Part shown: piece after piece, positions 1-9,547 of the stretch
How positions within the stretch are numbered: the first letter of the stretch is position 1
How the letters are laid out: each line of letters begins with the position of its first letter
DNA from: Caprella mutica
Lineage: Eukaryota; Arthropoda; Malacostraca; Amphipoda; Caprellidae
Reading direction: 5' to 3'
Assembly (NCBI GenBank): GCA_947561585.1
Contig: CANNZV010000513.1
Coordinates: forward strand, 62,001 to 126,000
DNA: 64,000 nucleotides
The notes under the pieces: generated by a model
The model's database searches: none
Seen by the model: the letters and a program-made list of their open reading frames with translations, nothing else
Told to the model about the DNA's origin: nothing
Translations under genes and position numbers: made by a program

Positions 1-1700
1 GATTTTCCGGGTCGTAATCCATATTGACTGTTATTCAGGATATCATACCTAGTCAAGTATTCCACCACTCGGACGCTCATCAATTTTTCCATTATTTTTG
101 ACATAACACTCATGGTTGAAATTGGCCTATAGTTTTCCTTAACTTTTGAGTTTTTACTTTTGAAGATTGGAATTATTGTTGACAATTTCAAACAGTTTGG
201 AAAACATCCTATCACAAGAGAATCATTAAATATATGGGAAATAATAGGTGCTAACAGATTAATGAGCATTTTGTAAATAAAGGTCGGAATATCATATAGA
301 TTACAATTACCATTCTTCATACCATGCACCAAATTCACAACTTCAACACATGAGACTGGCGAAGCAAAGAATGAATTTGTTAGCGGCTCGGGCATGAATT
401 GCAGAGGATCTCTCTGTTGAACCGGAATTTTTTCATTTAGATCCCTAGCAATGGAAGAAAAATAAGACGAAAACACCCCGGAAACTTCTATATCAGAAAC
501 AACATTCATACCATTAGAATCCTCAAGCAATATATTGACCTCCGATTCCCGCTTAAGAAAATGTTTATTTAACAATTTCCAAGTCGATTTCATGTCTTGA
601 GATGCCTCGTTAAATTTCAGATGAAAATAGTGCTTTTTAGCACGTCTAATGTCGTATTGAAGTTTATTTTTGAAACTATTGTAATCATCGAAGCTATTAG
701 CACCCGATTTGTAACCCCTAAAAAGAACAAATTTTTGTTTTATTGCTATTACCAACTCATTATTAATCCAGGGATTACACAAAGATTTAAAAGATATTAC
801 CTTACTACGAATGGGACAACACTTGTTGTAAATTTTGTAAAAATTATCTAGAAAAACCTTACACTTAATGTTGATATCAGTGTCATTGTGTGCTATTAAA
901 TGCCAATCACCAAAATAGCAACTAATTTCAGAAAACAATCTTACAAGGTTATCATTACAGTGATCTCTAAATCTCTTAACAATTGGTTTTTTTCTATCAT
1001 CCACCCTTAAAACAATAAATATACCATAATGGTCAGAGATATCACAGCCCACCAGTACTCCACTTTTAGCTACATTAAAACGGTTAAACCAAAAATGATC
1101 TATACAAGTGGCTGAATCGTCTGTAACACGTGTAGGTTTAGTTATGTACGGGAGATAGTTATAAGACCTAAACACATCTACCATACCAGTCCAAGCATTA
1201 TCCAAATTTAATAAGTCAATATTCAAGTCACCACCAACAAGAACACATTTTGATGGAGAAATAGAAGACAACGAGCGTTCTAGAAATGCTACAAATTCGT
1301 TCCGATAAACAGAACCAGGTGGTCGATATATACCTATAACAATTATTTCAATTTTGTCTAGTTTCAACATTATAGAATTACATAACGAGTAGGATTTATA
1401 TTTAGCACGAATATACACAGAGCACCCACCACCTCTTCTATCACTGCGACAGCTATGATAACCAATATATCCATCAATATCCCGTACACTATCTGCAGAG
1501 AACCATGTCTCAGTAACAATGAGAACATCAACCCCACCCTTCATTTCACTTAACATGATAGATAAAGAGTCATAATTTTTTTCAAAAGAATGAATATTTT
1601 GACAAACCACCGTAAGCCCACCCTCAATGTTAAAGCTATTAAAATTATCGGTCGTGCAGCTGACACACCTATCAACATAAACATTCAAAGAATCAGACTC
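1..1700 (-). CDS. LINE E1 ORF2, partial: AP-type endonuclease plus N-terminal part of reverse transcriptase
   Basis: Read right to left, one frame stays open from about 1832 to the window edge (over 600 codons); the non-repetitive protein begins near 1700. The endonuclease has the expected motifs in order: QNIHS, TETW (near 1510), YRPP (near 1325), GGDLNID (near 1230) and SDHYGIF (near 1040). After a linker, the start of the reverse transcriptase appears as NYRPIS (near 140) and QYGLRPGK (at the edge). The catalytic FADD box lies outside the window. Family knowledge: such proteins nick the target and copy the element RNA by target-primed reverse transcription. No in-frame ATG lies upstream of the endonuclease (first one at 1556), so the start is unclear; a TAG in the adjacent array at 1835-1833 closes the frame. 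The family differs from E2 but belongs to the same broad Jockey/CR1/L2-like group (clade not resolved). Confidence 0.9.
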
Positions 1701-1782
1701 GAAAATAAAAACTAAAAAAATTATACAGACATAATAATAAAGGCAGAAAAAACAAAGGGAAAATAGGCAGCAAATATCCCAA

Positions 1783-2617
1783 ATTAGGTAGAGACGGGTA
1801 AGCTCCGTTAGGTAGAGAGGTAGATGACTCCGCTAGGTAGAGACATGCAAATATCGTTAGGTAGAGGTAGGTAAACATCATTAGGTAGAGGTAGGTAAAC
1901 ATCATTAGGTAGAGGTAGGTAAACATCATTAGGTAGAGGTAGATAAGCATCGTTAGGTAGATATAGGTAAACATCGTTAGGTAGAGGTAGGTAAACATCG
2001 TTAGGTAGAGGCAGGTAAACATCGTTAGGTAGAGGTAGGTAAACATCGTAAGGTAGAGGTAGGTAAACATCGTTAGGTAGAGACAGGTAAACCCCGTTAG
2101 GCAGAGACAGGTAAACCCCGTTAGGCAGAGACAGGTAAACCCCGTTAGGCAGAGACAGGTAAACCCCGTTAGGCAGAGACAGGTAAACTCCGTTTGGTAG
2201 AGACAAGTAAACTCCGTTTGGTAGAGACAAGTAAACTCCGTTTGGTAGAGACAAGTAAACTCCGTTTGGTAGAGACAAGTAAACTCAGTTAGGCAGAGAC
2301 AGGTAAACCCCGTTAGGCAGAGACAGGTAAACCCCGTTAGGCAGAGACAGGTAAACCCCGTTAGACAGAGACAGGTAAACCCCGTTAGGCAGAGACAGGT
2401 AAACCCCGTTAGGCAGAGACAGGTAAACCCCGTTAGGCAGAGACAGGTAAACCCCGTTAGGCAGAGACAGGTAAACCCCGTTAGGCAGAGACAGGTAAAC
2501 CCCGTTAGGCAGAGACAGGTAAACCCCGTTAGGTAGAGCCAGGTAAACTCCGTTAGGTAGAGACAGGTAAACTCCGTTAGGTAGAGGCAAGTGCACATCA
2601 TTAGGTAGAGGCAGTAA
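1783..2617. repeat. 24-bp minisatellite in the inter-ORF spacer of LINE E1
   Basis: About 34 copies of a 24-bp unit containing GTTAGGCAGAGACAGGTAAA followed by four more bases (CCCC, CTCC and similar). The units nearest ORF2 (1855-2080) are diverged, with GGTAGAGGTAGGTAAACATC; the central units are nearly identical. Because 24 is a multiple of three, two reverse frames stay open and give spurious octapeptide ORFs. Confidence 0.97.
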
Positions 2618-2623
2618 ACAGAT

Positions 2624-4105
2624 AAACATCAGGAGAGCAGAGATAAACATCAGGAGAGCAGAGATAAACATCAGGAGAGCAGAGATAAACATCAGGAGAG
2701 CAGAGATAAACATCAGGAGAGCAGAGATAAACATCAGGAGAGCAGAGATAAACATCAGGAGAGCAGAGATAAACATCAGGAGAGCAGAGATAAACATCAG
2801 GAGAGCAGAGATAAACATCAGGAGAGCAGAGATAAACATCAGGAGAGCAGAGATAAACATCAGGAGAGCAGAGATAAACATCAGGAGAGCAGAGATAAAC
2901 ATCAGGAGAGCAGAGATAAACATCAGGAGAGCAGAGATAAACATCAGGAGAGCAGAGATAAACATCAGGAGAGCAGAGATAAACATCAGGAGAGCAGAGA
3001 TAAACATCAGGAGAGCAGAGATAAACATCAGGAGAGCAGAGATAAACATCAGGAGAGCAGAGATAAACATCAGGAGAGCAGAGATAAACATCAGGAGAGC
3101 AGAGATAAACATCAGGAGAGCAGAGATAAACATCAGGAGAGCAGAGATAAACATCAGGAGAGCAGAGATAAACATCAGGAGAGCAGAGATAAACATCAGG
3201 AGAGCAGAGATAAACATCAGGAGAGCAGAGATAAACATCAGGAGAGCAGAGATAAACATCAGGAGAGCAGAGATAAACATCAGGAGAGCAGAGATAAATA
3301 TCAGGAGAGCAGAGATAAATATCAGGAGAGCAGAGATAAATATCAGGAGAGCAGAGATAAATATCAGGAGAGCAGAGATAAATATCAGGAGAGCAGAGAT
3401 AAATATCAGGAGAGCAGAGATAAATATCAGGAGAGCAGAGATAAATATCAGGAGAGCAGAGATAAATATCAGGAGAGCAGAGATAAATATCAGGAGAGCA
3501 GAGATAAACATCAGGAGAGCAGAGATAAACATCAGGAGAGCAGAGATAAACATCAGGAGAGCAGAGATAAACATCAGGAGAGCAGAGATAAACATCAGGA
3601 GAGCAGAGATAAACATCAGGAGAGCAGAGATAAACATCAGGAGAGCAGAGATAAACATCAGGAGAGCAGAGATAAACATCAGGAGAGCAGAGATAAACAT
3701 CAGGAGAGCAGAGATAAACATCAGGAGAGCAGAGATAAACATCAGGAGAGCAGAGATAAACATCAGGAGAGCAGAGATAAACATCAGGAGAGCAGAGATA
3801 AACATCAGGAGAGCAGAGATAAACATCAGGAGAGCAGAGATAAACATCAGGAGAGCAGAGATAAACATCAGGAGAGCAGAGATAAACATCAGGAGAGCAG
3901 AGATAAACATCAGGAGAGCAGAGATAAACATCAGGAGAGCAGAGATAAACATCAGGAGAGCAGAGATAAACATCAGGAGAGCAGAGATAAACATCAGGAG
4001 AGCAGAGATAAACATCAGGAGAGCAGAGATAAACATCAGGAGAGCAGAGATAAACATCAGGAGAGCAGAGATAAACATCAGGAGAGCAGAGATAAACATC
4101 GGATA
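2624..4105. repeat. 21-bp minisatellite in the inter-ORF spacer of LINE E1
   Basis: About 70 almost perfect copies of a 21-bp unit built on AGATAAACATCAGGAGAGCA plus G. Ten consecutive units between about 3290 and 3505 share one C-to-T change (AAATATCAGG in place of AAACATCAGG), a locally homogenised patch. A reverse frame is open across the whole array (hydrophobic heptad MFISALL) only because 21 is divisible by three. Confidence 0.98.
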
Positions 4106-4171
4106 AGCAAAGGAAGAAATAAGTAGGGTGAACCGATACAAAAAATAGGCAGAAATAGAGTCATACAAAAG

Positions 4172-4982
4172 TCAATGCCTCCAAACATCTATGAACTCAG
4201 ATATTCTCTCCTTCAGGATGCTCACCGAGAAATCTGCTAGTTGTTCGTAGGTATTTAGGAAGCGTTTAACATCTCGAGATGATGGTGAGGTAGACACACA
4301 GACAACCCGATATAATATTTGCATGCTTTTTCTTCATCCTTCTCAGTGCCCACATAATCGTACTCCGAGTTGGTGTCAAATCTTCATTCACAAAATAGTT
4401 AGGTTTGGCTTGCTTACAAGCGTACCTAATATCTCTCTTCAGGTCTCGACGGCACAGCTTCACAATTATCGGTCTTTTGTCAGGCCCCTGCTGCTTCTGT
4501 TTATTGCCCAATCTGTGCGCTGTGGATATGTCACTCTTATTGATATCTAGGTTGACCTTCTTCAATGACGTGATCACAATTCCAGAACAGTCTTCTCCCT
4601 GTTCGCAAAGTGGAAGTGAATCACCTGAAAATATTAGGCAGTCTCTTCTCTCATAGGCATCGCTATCATCCACCCTTTCTTCAAGCTTTGATACCTTGTT
4701 CTGCAGTTTCTCAAAGTTACTTTTAACACCTGCTAGATCTTTCTGCTTACTCTCAATGTCTACCAAGATGTCATGCTTGAAGGAAGAGAATTGCTCTATG
4801 AGATCGTCCAAGCGGGTTCCCATCTCACTTACCGATTTATTAGATTTTTCCAAACAACCGGTGAAGAATTTCTTCATAGTCCCAAACTGCTTCTCCATCT
4901 TTTCAAGGATAATCTTTCAATCTTCAGATAATTGTTTATTAGTAGTCTTAGAAGGTACAGCGGCAGCACGAGTTGCGGCCAT
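4172..4982 (-). pseudogene. LINE E1 ORF1 (coiled coil plus RRM-like RNA-binding protein), disrupted
   Basis: An ATG at 4982 opens a frame starting MAATRAAAV, stopped by an in-frame TGA at 4919-4917; the frame then continues from the ATG at 4898 for 210 codons to 4266. The body has a predicted coiled coil (about 4880-4680) ending in KLEERVDDSDAYERR, followed by CLIFSGDSLP and TAHRLGNK. These align by eye with RVDDVEAYGR, IIMSGNGLP and VAYRLGKK in the ORF1 of E2 at 23832-24617. Near 4305-4330 the homologous frame shifts by one base; the shifted frame carries about 40 C-terminal residues (SPSSRDVKRFLNTYEQ and on) to a TGA at 4174-4172. The total, about 270 codons, matches the 261 residues of E2 ORF1. 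Role by family: RNA-binding nucleic-acid chaperone of the retrotransposition particle. The two lesions could be real decay or assembly errors. Confidence 0.85.
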
Positions 4983-5251
4983 TTCTAGGAGTGAATACTG
5001 AATCGGAAAGCTTTCTATTTTTGAGTTATTCACAAGCGAGGAGCGGCACAGACACACCACAACCTCACTACAAGAACACTTGGGGTTCTTCATAACTCAT
5101 ATTAGAAAGAAAAAAAAGACCTATTTCTTGCTGGAAAATATTGCTTTTCTTATACCTTATATATAAATATATCTAAACTATTTTGCAATAAAAAAATAAT
5201 AGAGGAAAATAAAACAGATTCTCTAATTCTAATTGATTTATTCACCAACAG

Positions 5252-6184
5252 GACAAAAAACTGGCTGAATACTACGATGAAGGATTTCAGAGGAAAATTA
5301 GAGTGGAAGTTAATAAGTGCAGGGATTTAAAAGCTACAACTATTATAATTTCCAATCCATTTGGTATATATATTGCAATGCTTGAATATCAGCTATTTAT
5401 GATATCGGTACTCAGAATGCATCCTCTAAATGAACACATAGGGAATGAAATGGACAATAATGATATAGACACTCTCATAATGTCTAATGGTATGTTTGCT
5501 CTCCGTTCCTATATAAAGAAGAGTGCTGATGACATGAGAAAAGTCGTACAAGTGGCTCCATCTTCTGTAACTGCTATTGGTGTAAAAGGATCACTAAAAC
5601 TATTTCAAACTGCGATAGAGAAATGTACGGATACTTTGGAAAATGCAGTTTATGAAGGAACGAACATAACCCTTGCTATTCTAAATGCTCTTGGAAACTG
5701 TAATAAGTTGAGAACGGTAGTGTTGACTGGTAATTTGGTAGTTTCTGAAGAAGTACCAGAAAACTTTCATAATATTCAAGCTAAGAGAATTATTTTGTGT
5801 GGGAACTTCCATTGCCCTTACTTTGCCGATCTTTTTTTCAGCGAAACTCTAGATAGCTTTTCAGTTTATTACAGAACCATCTCGGGGTTCAAAAACGAAC
5901 TTCTCGCCAAATGTACTAAAATAAAATCCCTCTTCATCAAAATGGAGTCAGAAATGGATGACATGCAAAAGGAAGAGGTAGTTGATTTTGTTATAGAATT
6001 GGTAGATAAGTTTAAATACCACGTAACAATAAAACGGATTCACATCTTGAACTTAAGACAGTTTATCCGTAACTCTCTCGATATACCTCTTTCTACGTGG
6101 GCTGAGTCAATAAGAGGTAGTGGAATACGTGTGAGAATAATTAATTTGCGCAATTCTGGAATCCTAATAAGATTCATTAGGTAG
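5252..6184 (+). CDS. Probable terminal coding exon of a host gene, function unknown
   Basis: An open frame of 311 codons begins directly after a plausible splice acceptor (pyrimidine-rich tract ending CCAACAG at 5251) in phase 0, starting DKKLAEYYDEGF, and ends at TAG 6182-6184. There is no good ATG at the front, so this reads as a last exon whose upstream exons lie left of the window or of LINE E1. No domain was recognised. The middle (about 5660-5880) alternates leucine and isoleucine with asparagine, as in NALGNCNKLRTVVLTGNL, which weakly resembles irregular leucine-rich repeats. No signal peptide or membrane segment is visible. A polyadenylation signal AATAAA at 6304-6309 fits a transcript end near 6325. 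A processed or degenerate copy remains possible. Confidence 0.6.
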   Translation, partial: DKKLAEYYDEGFQRKIRVEVNKCRDLKATTIIISNPFGIYIAMLEYQLFMISVLRMHPLNEHIGNEMDNNDIDTLIMSNGMFALRSYIKKSADDMRKVVQVAPSSVTAIGVKGSLKLFQTAIEKCTDTLENAVYEGTNITLAILNALGNCNKLRTVVLTGNLVVSEEVPENFHNIQAKRIILCGNFHCPYFADLFFSETLDSFSVYYRTISGFKNELLAKCTKIKSLFIKMESEMDDMQKEEVVDFVIELVDKFKYHVTIKRIHILNLRQFIRNSLDIPLSTWAESIRGSGIRVRIINLRNSGILIRFIR

Positions 6185-6303
6185 ATATTTGTTTCATGGA
6201 ATATTCAAATGTGAGATAAAATAACGATAATCCCGCATCAATCCATCATGCTTCTTCTGGCAGGGGGCCTTTTATGAAAAAAATCCATCATTGATTTGAG
6301 AAG

Positions 6304-6309
6304 AATAAA
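6304..6309 (+). terminator. Candidate polyadenylation signal AATAAA
   Basis: A canonical AATAAA hexamer lies 120 bp after the stop codon of the 5252-6184 exon, in otherwise non-coding sequence before the minisatellite block. No cleavage site can be proven. Confidence 0.45.
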
Positions 6310-6519
6310 GTATTTTCAAATGACTTTTAACAGCAAACCATAGTTATCTATATAACAACTTTAATGTTATTTTAATTTGTCTTAGTAATAACGTGCTCTG
6401 CGTTGTAATAAAATTCATTTAGTAAATAATCATTGTCTGTAAATATTAATATACTGAGCTTATTTTTTATTACGTGACCGGTGTAATTACAGTCCAAGTA
6501 TTTTACTCCACAATAACTT
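6310..6519. other. AT-rich intergenic stretch
   Basis: No coding frame, transposon end or repeat was recognised between the presumed transcript end and the first minisatellite. Confidence 0.6.
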
Positions 6520-6529
6520 GCCCTTGATA

Positions 6530-6790
6530 ATATGACCCCCTTGTAATTTGACCCCCTTGTAATTTGACCCCCTTGTAATTTGACCCCCTTGTAATTTGAC
6601 CCCCTTGTAATTTGACCCCCTTGTAATTTGACCCCCTTGTAATTTGACCCCCTTGTAATTTGACCCCCTTGTAATTTGACCCCCTTGTAATTTGACCCCC
6701 TTGTAATTTGACCCCATGGTAATTTGACCCCCTTGTAATTTGACCCCATGGTAATTTGACTCCATGGTAATTTGACAAACTTGTAATTTG
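6530..6790. repeat. 16-bp minisatellite
   Basis: About 16 copies of TTGTAATTTGACCCCC, grading at the right end into CATGGTAATTTGAC variants and then into the 26-bp array, which shares TAATTTGACCC. Probably the edge of one evolving array. Confidence 0.95.
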
Positions 6791-9357
6791 ACCCACTTTG
6801 ACTCCCTGGTAATTTGACCCACTTTGACTCCCTGGCACTTTGACCCACTTTGACTCCCTGGTACTTTGACCCACTTTGACTCCCTGGTAATTTGACCCAC
6901 TTTGACTCCCTGGTACTTTGACTCCCTGGTAATTTGTCCCACTTTGACTTCCTGGTAATTTGACCCACTTTGACTCCCTGGTAATTTGACCCACTTTGAC
7001 TCCCTGGTAATTTGACTCACTTTGACTCCCTGGTAATTTGACCCACTTTGACTCCCTGGTAATTTGATCCACTTTGACTCCCTGGTAATTTGATCCACTT
7101 TGGCTCCCTGGTAATTGGACCCACTTTGACTCCCTGGTAATTTGACCCAATTTGACTTCCTAGTAATTTGACCCAATTTGACTCGCTGGTAATTTGACCC
7201 AATTTGACTCGCTGATCATTTGACCCAATTTGACTCGCTGATAATTTGACCCAATTTGACTCCCTGGTAATTTGACCCAATTTGACTCCCTGGTAATTTG
7301 ACCCGATTTGACTCCCTGGTAATTTGACCCAATTTGACTCGCTGGTAATTTGACTCGCTGGTAATTTGACCCAATTTGACTCGCTGGTAATTTGACCCAC
7401 TTTGACTCCCTGATAATTTGACCCAATTTGACTCCCCGGTAGTTTGACCCACTTTGACTCCCTGATAATTTGACCTAATTTGACTCGCTGATAATTTGAC
7501 CCAATTTGACTCGCTGATAATTTGACCCAATTTGACTCGCTGATAATTTGACCCAATTTGACTCGCTGATAATTTGACCCAATTTGACTCCCTGGTAATT
7601 TGACCCACTTTGACTCTCTGGTAATTTGACCCACTTTGACTCCCTGGTAATTTGACCCACTTTGACTCCCTGGCACTTTGACCCACTTTGACTCCCTGAT
7701 ACTTTGACCCACTTTGACTCCCTGGTAATTTGACCCACTTTCACTCCCTGGTACTTTGACTCCCTGGTAATTTGACCCACTTTGACTTCCTGGTAATTTG
7801 ACCCATTTTGACTCCCTGGTAATTTGACCCACTTTGACTCCCTGGTAATTTGACTCACTTTGACTCCCTGGTAATTTGATCCACTTTGACTCCCTGGTAA
7901 TTTGATCCACTTTGACTCCCTGGTAATTTGATCCACTTTGGCTCCCTGGTAATTGGACCCACTTTGACTCCCTGGTAATTTGACCCAATTTGACTCCTTA
8001 GTAATTTGACCCAATTTGACTCGCTGGTAATTTGACCCAATTTGACTCGCTGATAATTTGACCCAATTTGACTCCCTGGTAATTTGACCCAATTTGACTC
8101 CCTGGTAATTTGACCCGATTTGACTCCCTGGTAATTTGACCCAATTTGACTCGCTGGTAATTTGACTCGCTGGTAATTTGACCCAATTTGACTCGCTGGT
8201 AATTTGACCCACTTTGACTCGCTGGTAATTTGACCCACTTTGACTCCCTGATAATTTGACCCAATTTGACTCCCCGGTAGTTTGACCCACTTTGACTCCC
8301 TGATAATTTGACCTAATTTGACTCGCTGATAATTTGACCCAATTTGACTCGCTGATAATTTGACCCAATTTGACTCGCTGATAATTTGACCCAATTTGAC
8401 TCGCTGATAATTTGACCCAATTTGACTCCCTGGTAATTTGACCCACTTTGACTCTCTGGTAATTTGACCCACTTTGACTCCCTGGTAATTTGACCCACTT
8501 TGACTCCCTGGCACTTTGACCCACTTTGACTCCCTGATACTTTGACCCACTTTGACTCCCTGGTAATTTGACCCACTTTGACTCCCTGGTACTTTGACTC
8601 CCTGGTAATTTGACCCACTTTGACTTCCTGGTAATTTGACCCACTTTGACTCCCTGGTAATTTGACCCACTTTGACTCCCTGGTAATTTGACTCACTTTG
8701 ACTCCCTGGTAATTTGACCCACTTTGACTCCCTGGTAATTTGATCCACTTTGACTCCCTGGTAATTTGATCCACTTTGGCTCCCTGGTAATTGGACCCAC
8801 TTTGACTCCCTGGTAATTTAACCCAATTTGACTCCCTAGTAATTTCACCCAATTTGACTCGCTGATAATTTGACCCAATTTGACTCGCTGATCATTTGAC
8901 CCAATTTGACTCGCTGATAATTTGACCCAATTTGACTCCCTGGTAATTTGCCCAATTTGACTCCCTGGTAATTTGACCCGATTTGACTCCCTGGTAATTT
9001 GACCCAATTTGACTCGCTGGTAATTTGACTCGCTGGTAATTTGACCCAATTTGACTCGCTGGTAATTTGACCCACTTTGACTCCCTGATAATTTGACCCA
9101 ATTTGACTCCCCGGTAGTTTGACCCACTTTGACTCCCTGATAATTTGACCTAATTTGACTCGCTGATAATTTGACCCAATTTGACTCGCTGATAATTTGA
9201 CCCAATTTGACTCGCTGATAATTTGACCCAATTTGACTCGCTGATAATTTGACCCAATTTGACTCCCTGGTAATTTGACCCACTTTGACTCTCTGGTAAT
9301 TTGACCTACTTTGACTCACTGATAATTTGACTCACTTTGACTCCCTGGTAGTTTGAC
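6791..9357. repeat. 26-bp minisatellite with an 838-bp higher-order repeat
   Basis: The unit is about 26 bp, TAATTTGACCCACTTTGA followed by CTCCCTGG, with variants (AATTTGACTCGCTG, ATTTGATCCACTTTGG). Diagnostic variants recur at a fixed distance: TGGCTCCCTGG begins at 7101, 7939 and 8777 (838 and 838 bp), and TGACTCTCTGG at 7611, 8449 and 9286 (838 and 837 bp). At least two and a half higher-order copies are therefore present. Confidence 0.95.
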
Positions 9358-9547
9358 CCCATTATTTGATTTTTAGACTACATTAAAAATGCACTAAAAT
9401 AAAGGGTAATATTATGTAACTATGCTACAAGTTTTTAGGATAAATTCCCTATTTATCGCCTTCAAAATATATATTATAAAATATAATGCCTATATAGTTT
9501 TTACAGTATTATATTTTTTTTATTATACTTTAATGTACCTAGAGTAA
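9358..9547. other. 190-bp AT-rich spacer between two large arrays
   Basis: Non-repetitive, AT-rich DNA separating arrays that share a core motif in opposite orientation. No coding frame seen. Confidence 0.7.

Larger units (their letters stand above)
1..5095 (-). mobile_element. Non-LTR retrotransposon E1, 3' part outside the window
   Basis: The order on the minus strand is 5' UTR (about 5095-4983), broken ORF1, a 2.4-kb spacer made almost wholly of two minisatellites, then ORF2 leaving the window. The right boundary is estimated from where LINE-like sequence gives way to the AT-rich intron before the exon at 5252; no target duplication could be identified because the 3' end is missing. Confidence 0.8.

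Noticed and set aside
597..851. 84-codon forward ORF
   Set aside because: It lies opposite the well-supported reverse-strand LINE ORF2 and has no independent features.
1855..2617. Insect telomeric repeat (TTAGG) because GTTAGGTAG recurs
   Set aside because: TTAGG occurs once per 24-bp unit and is not itself in tandem; the array lies inside a LINE spacer.
2285..4168. A 627-codon reverse ORF over two arrays
   Set aside because: The units are 21 and 24 bp, so a frame stays open by arithmetic. The product is a pure MFISALL and SLPNGVYL repeat, and the frame starts at TTG with no unique domain.
6372..9319. Many overlapping reverse ORFs with GSNYQGVKV-type repeats
   Set aside because: They are frame-cycling products of the 26-bp minisatellite.
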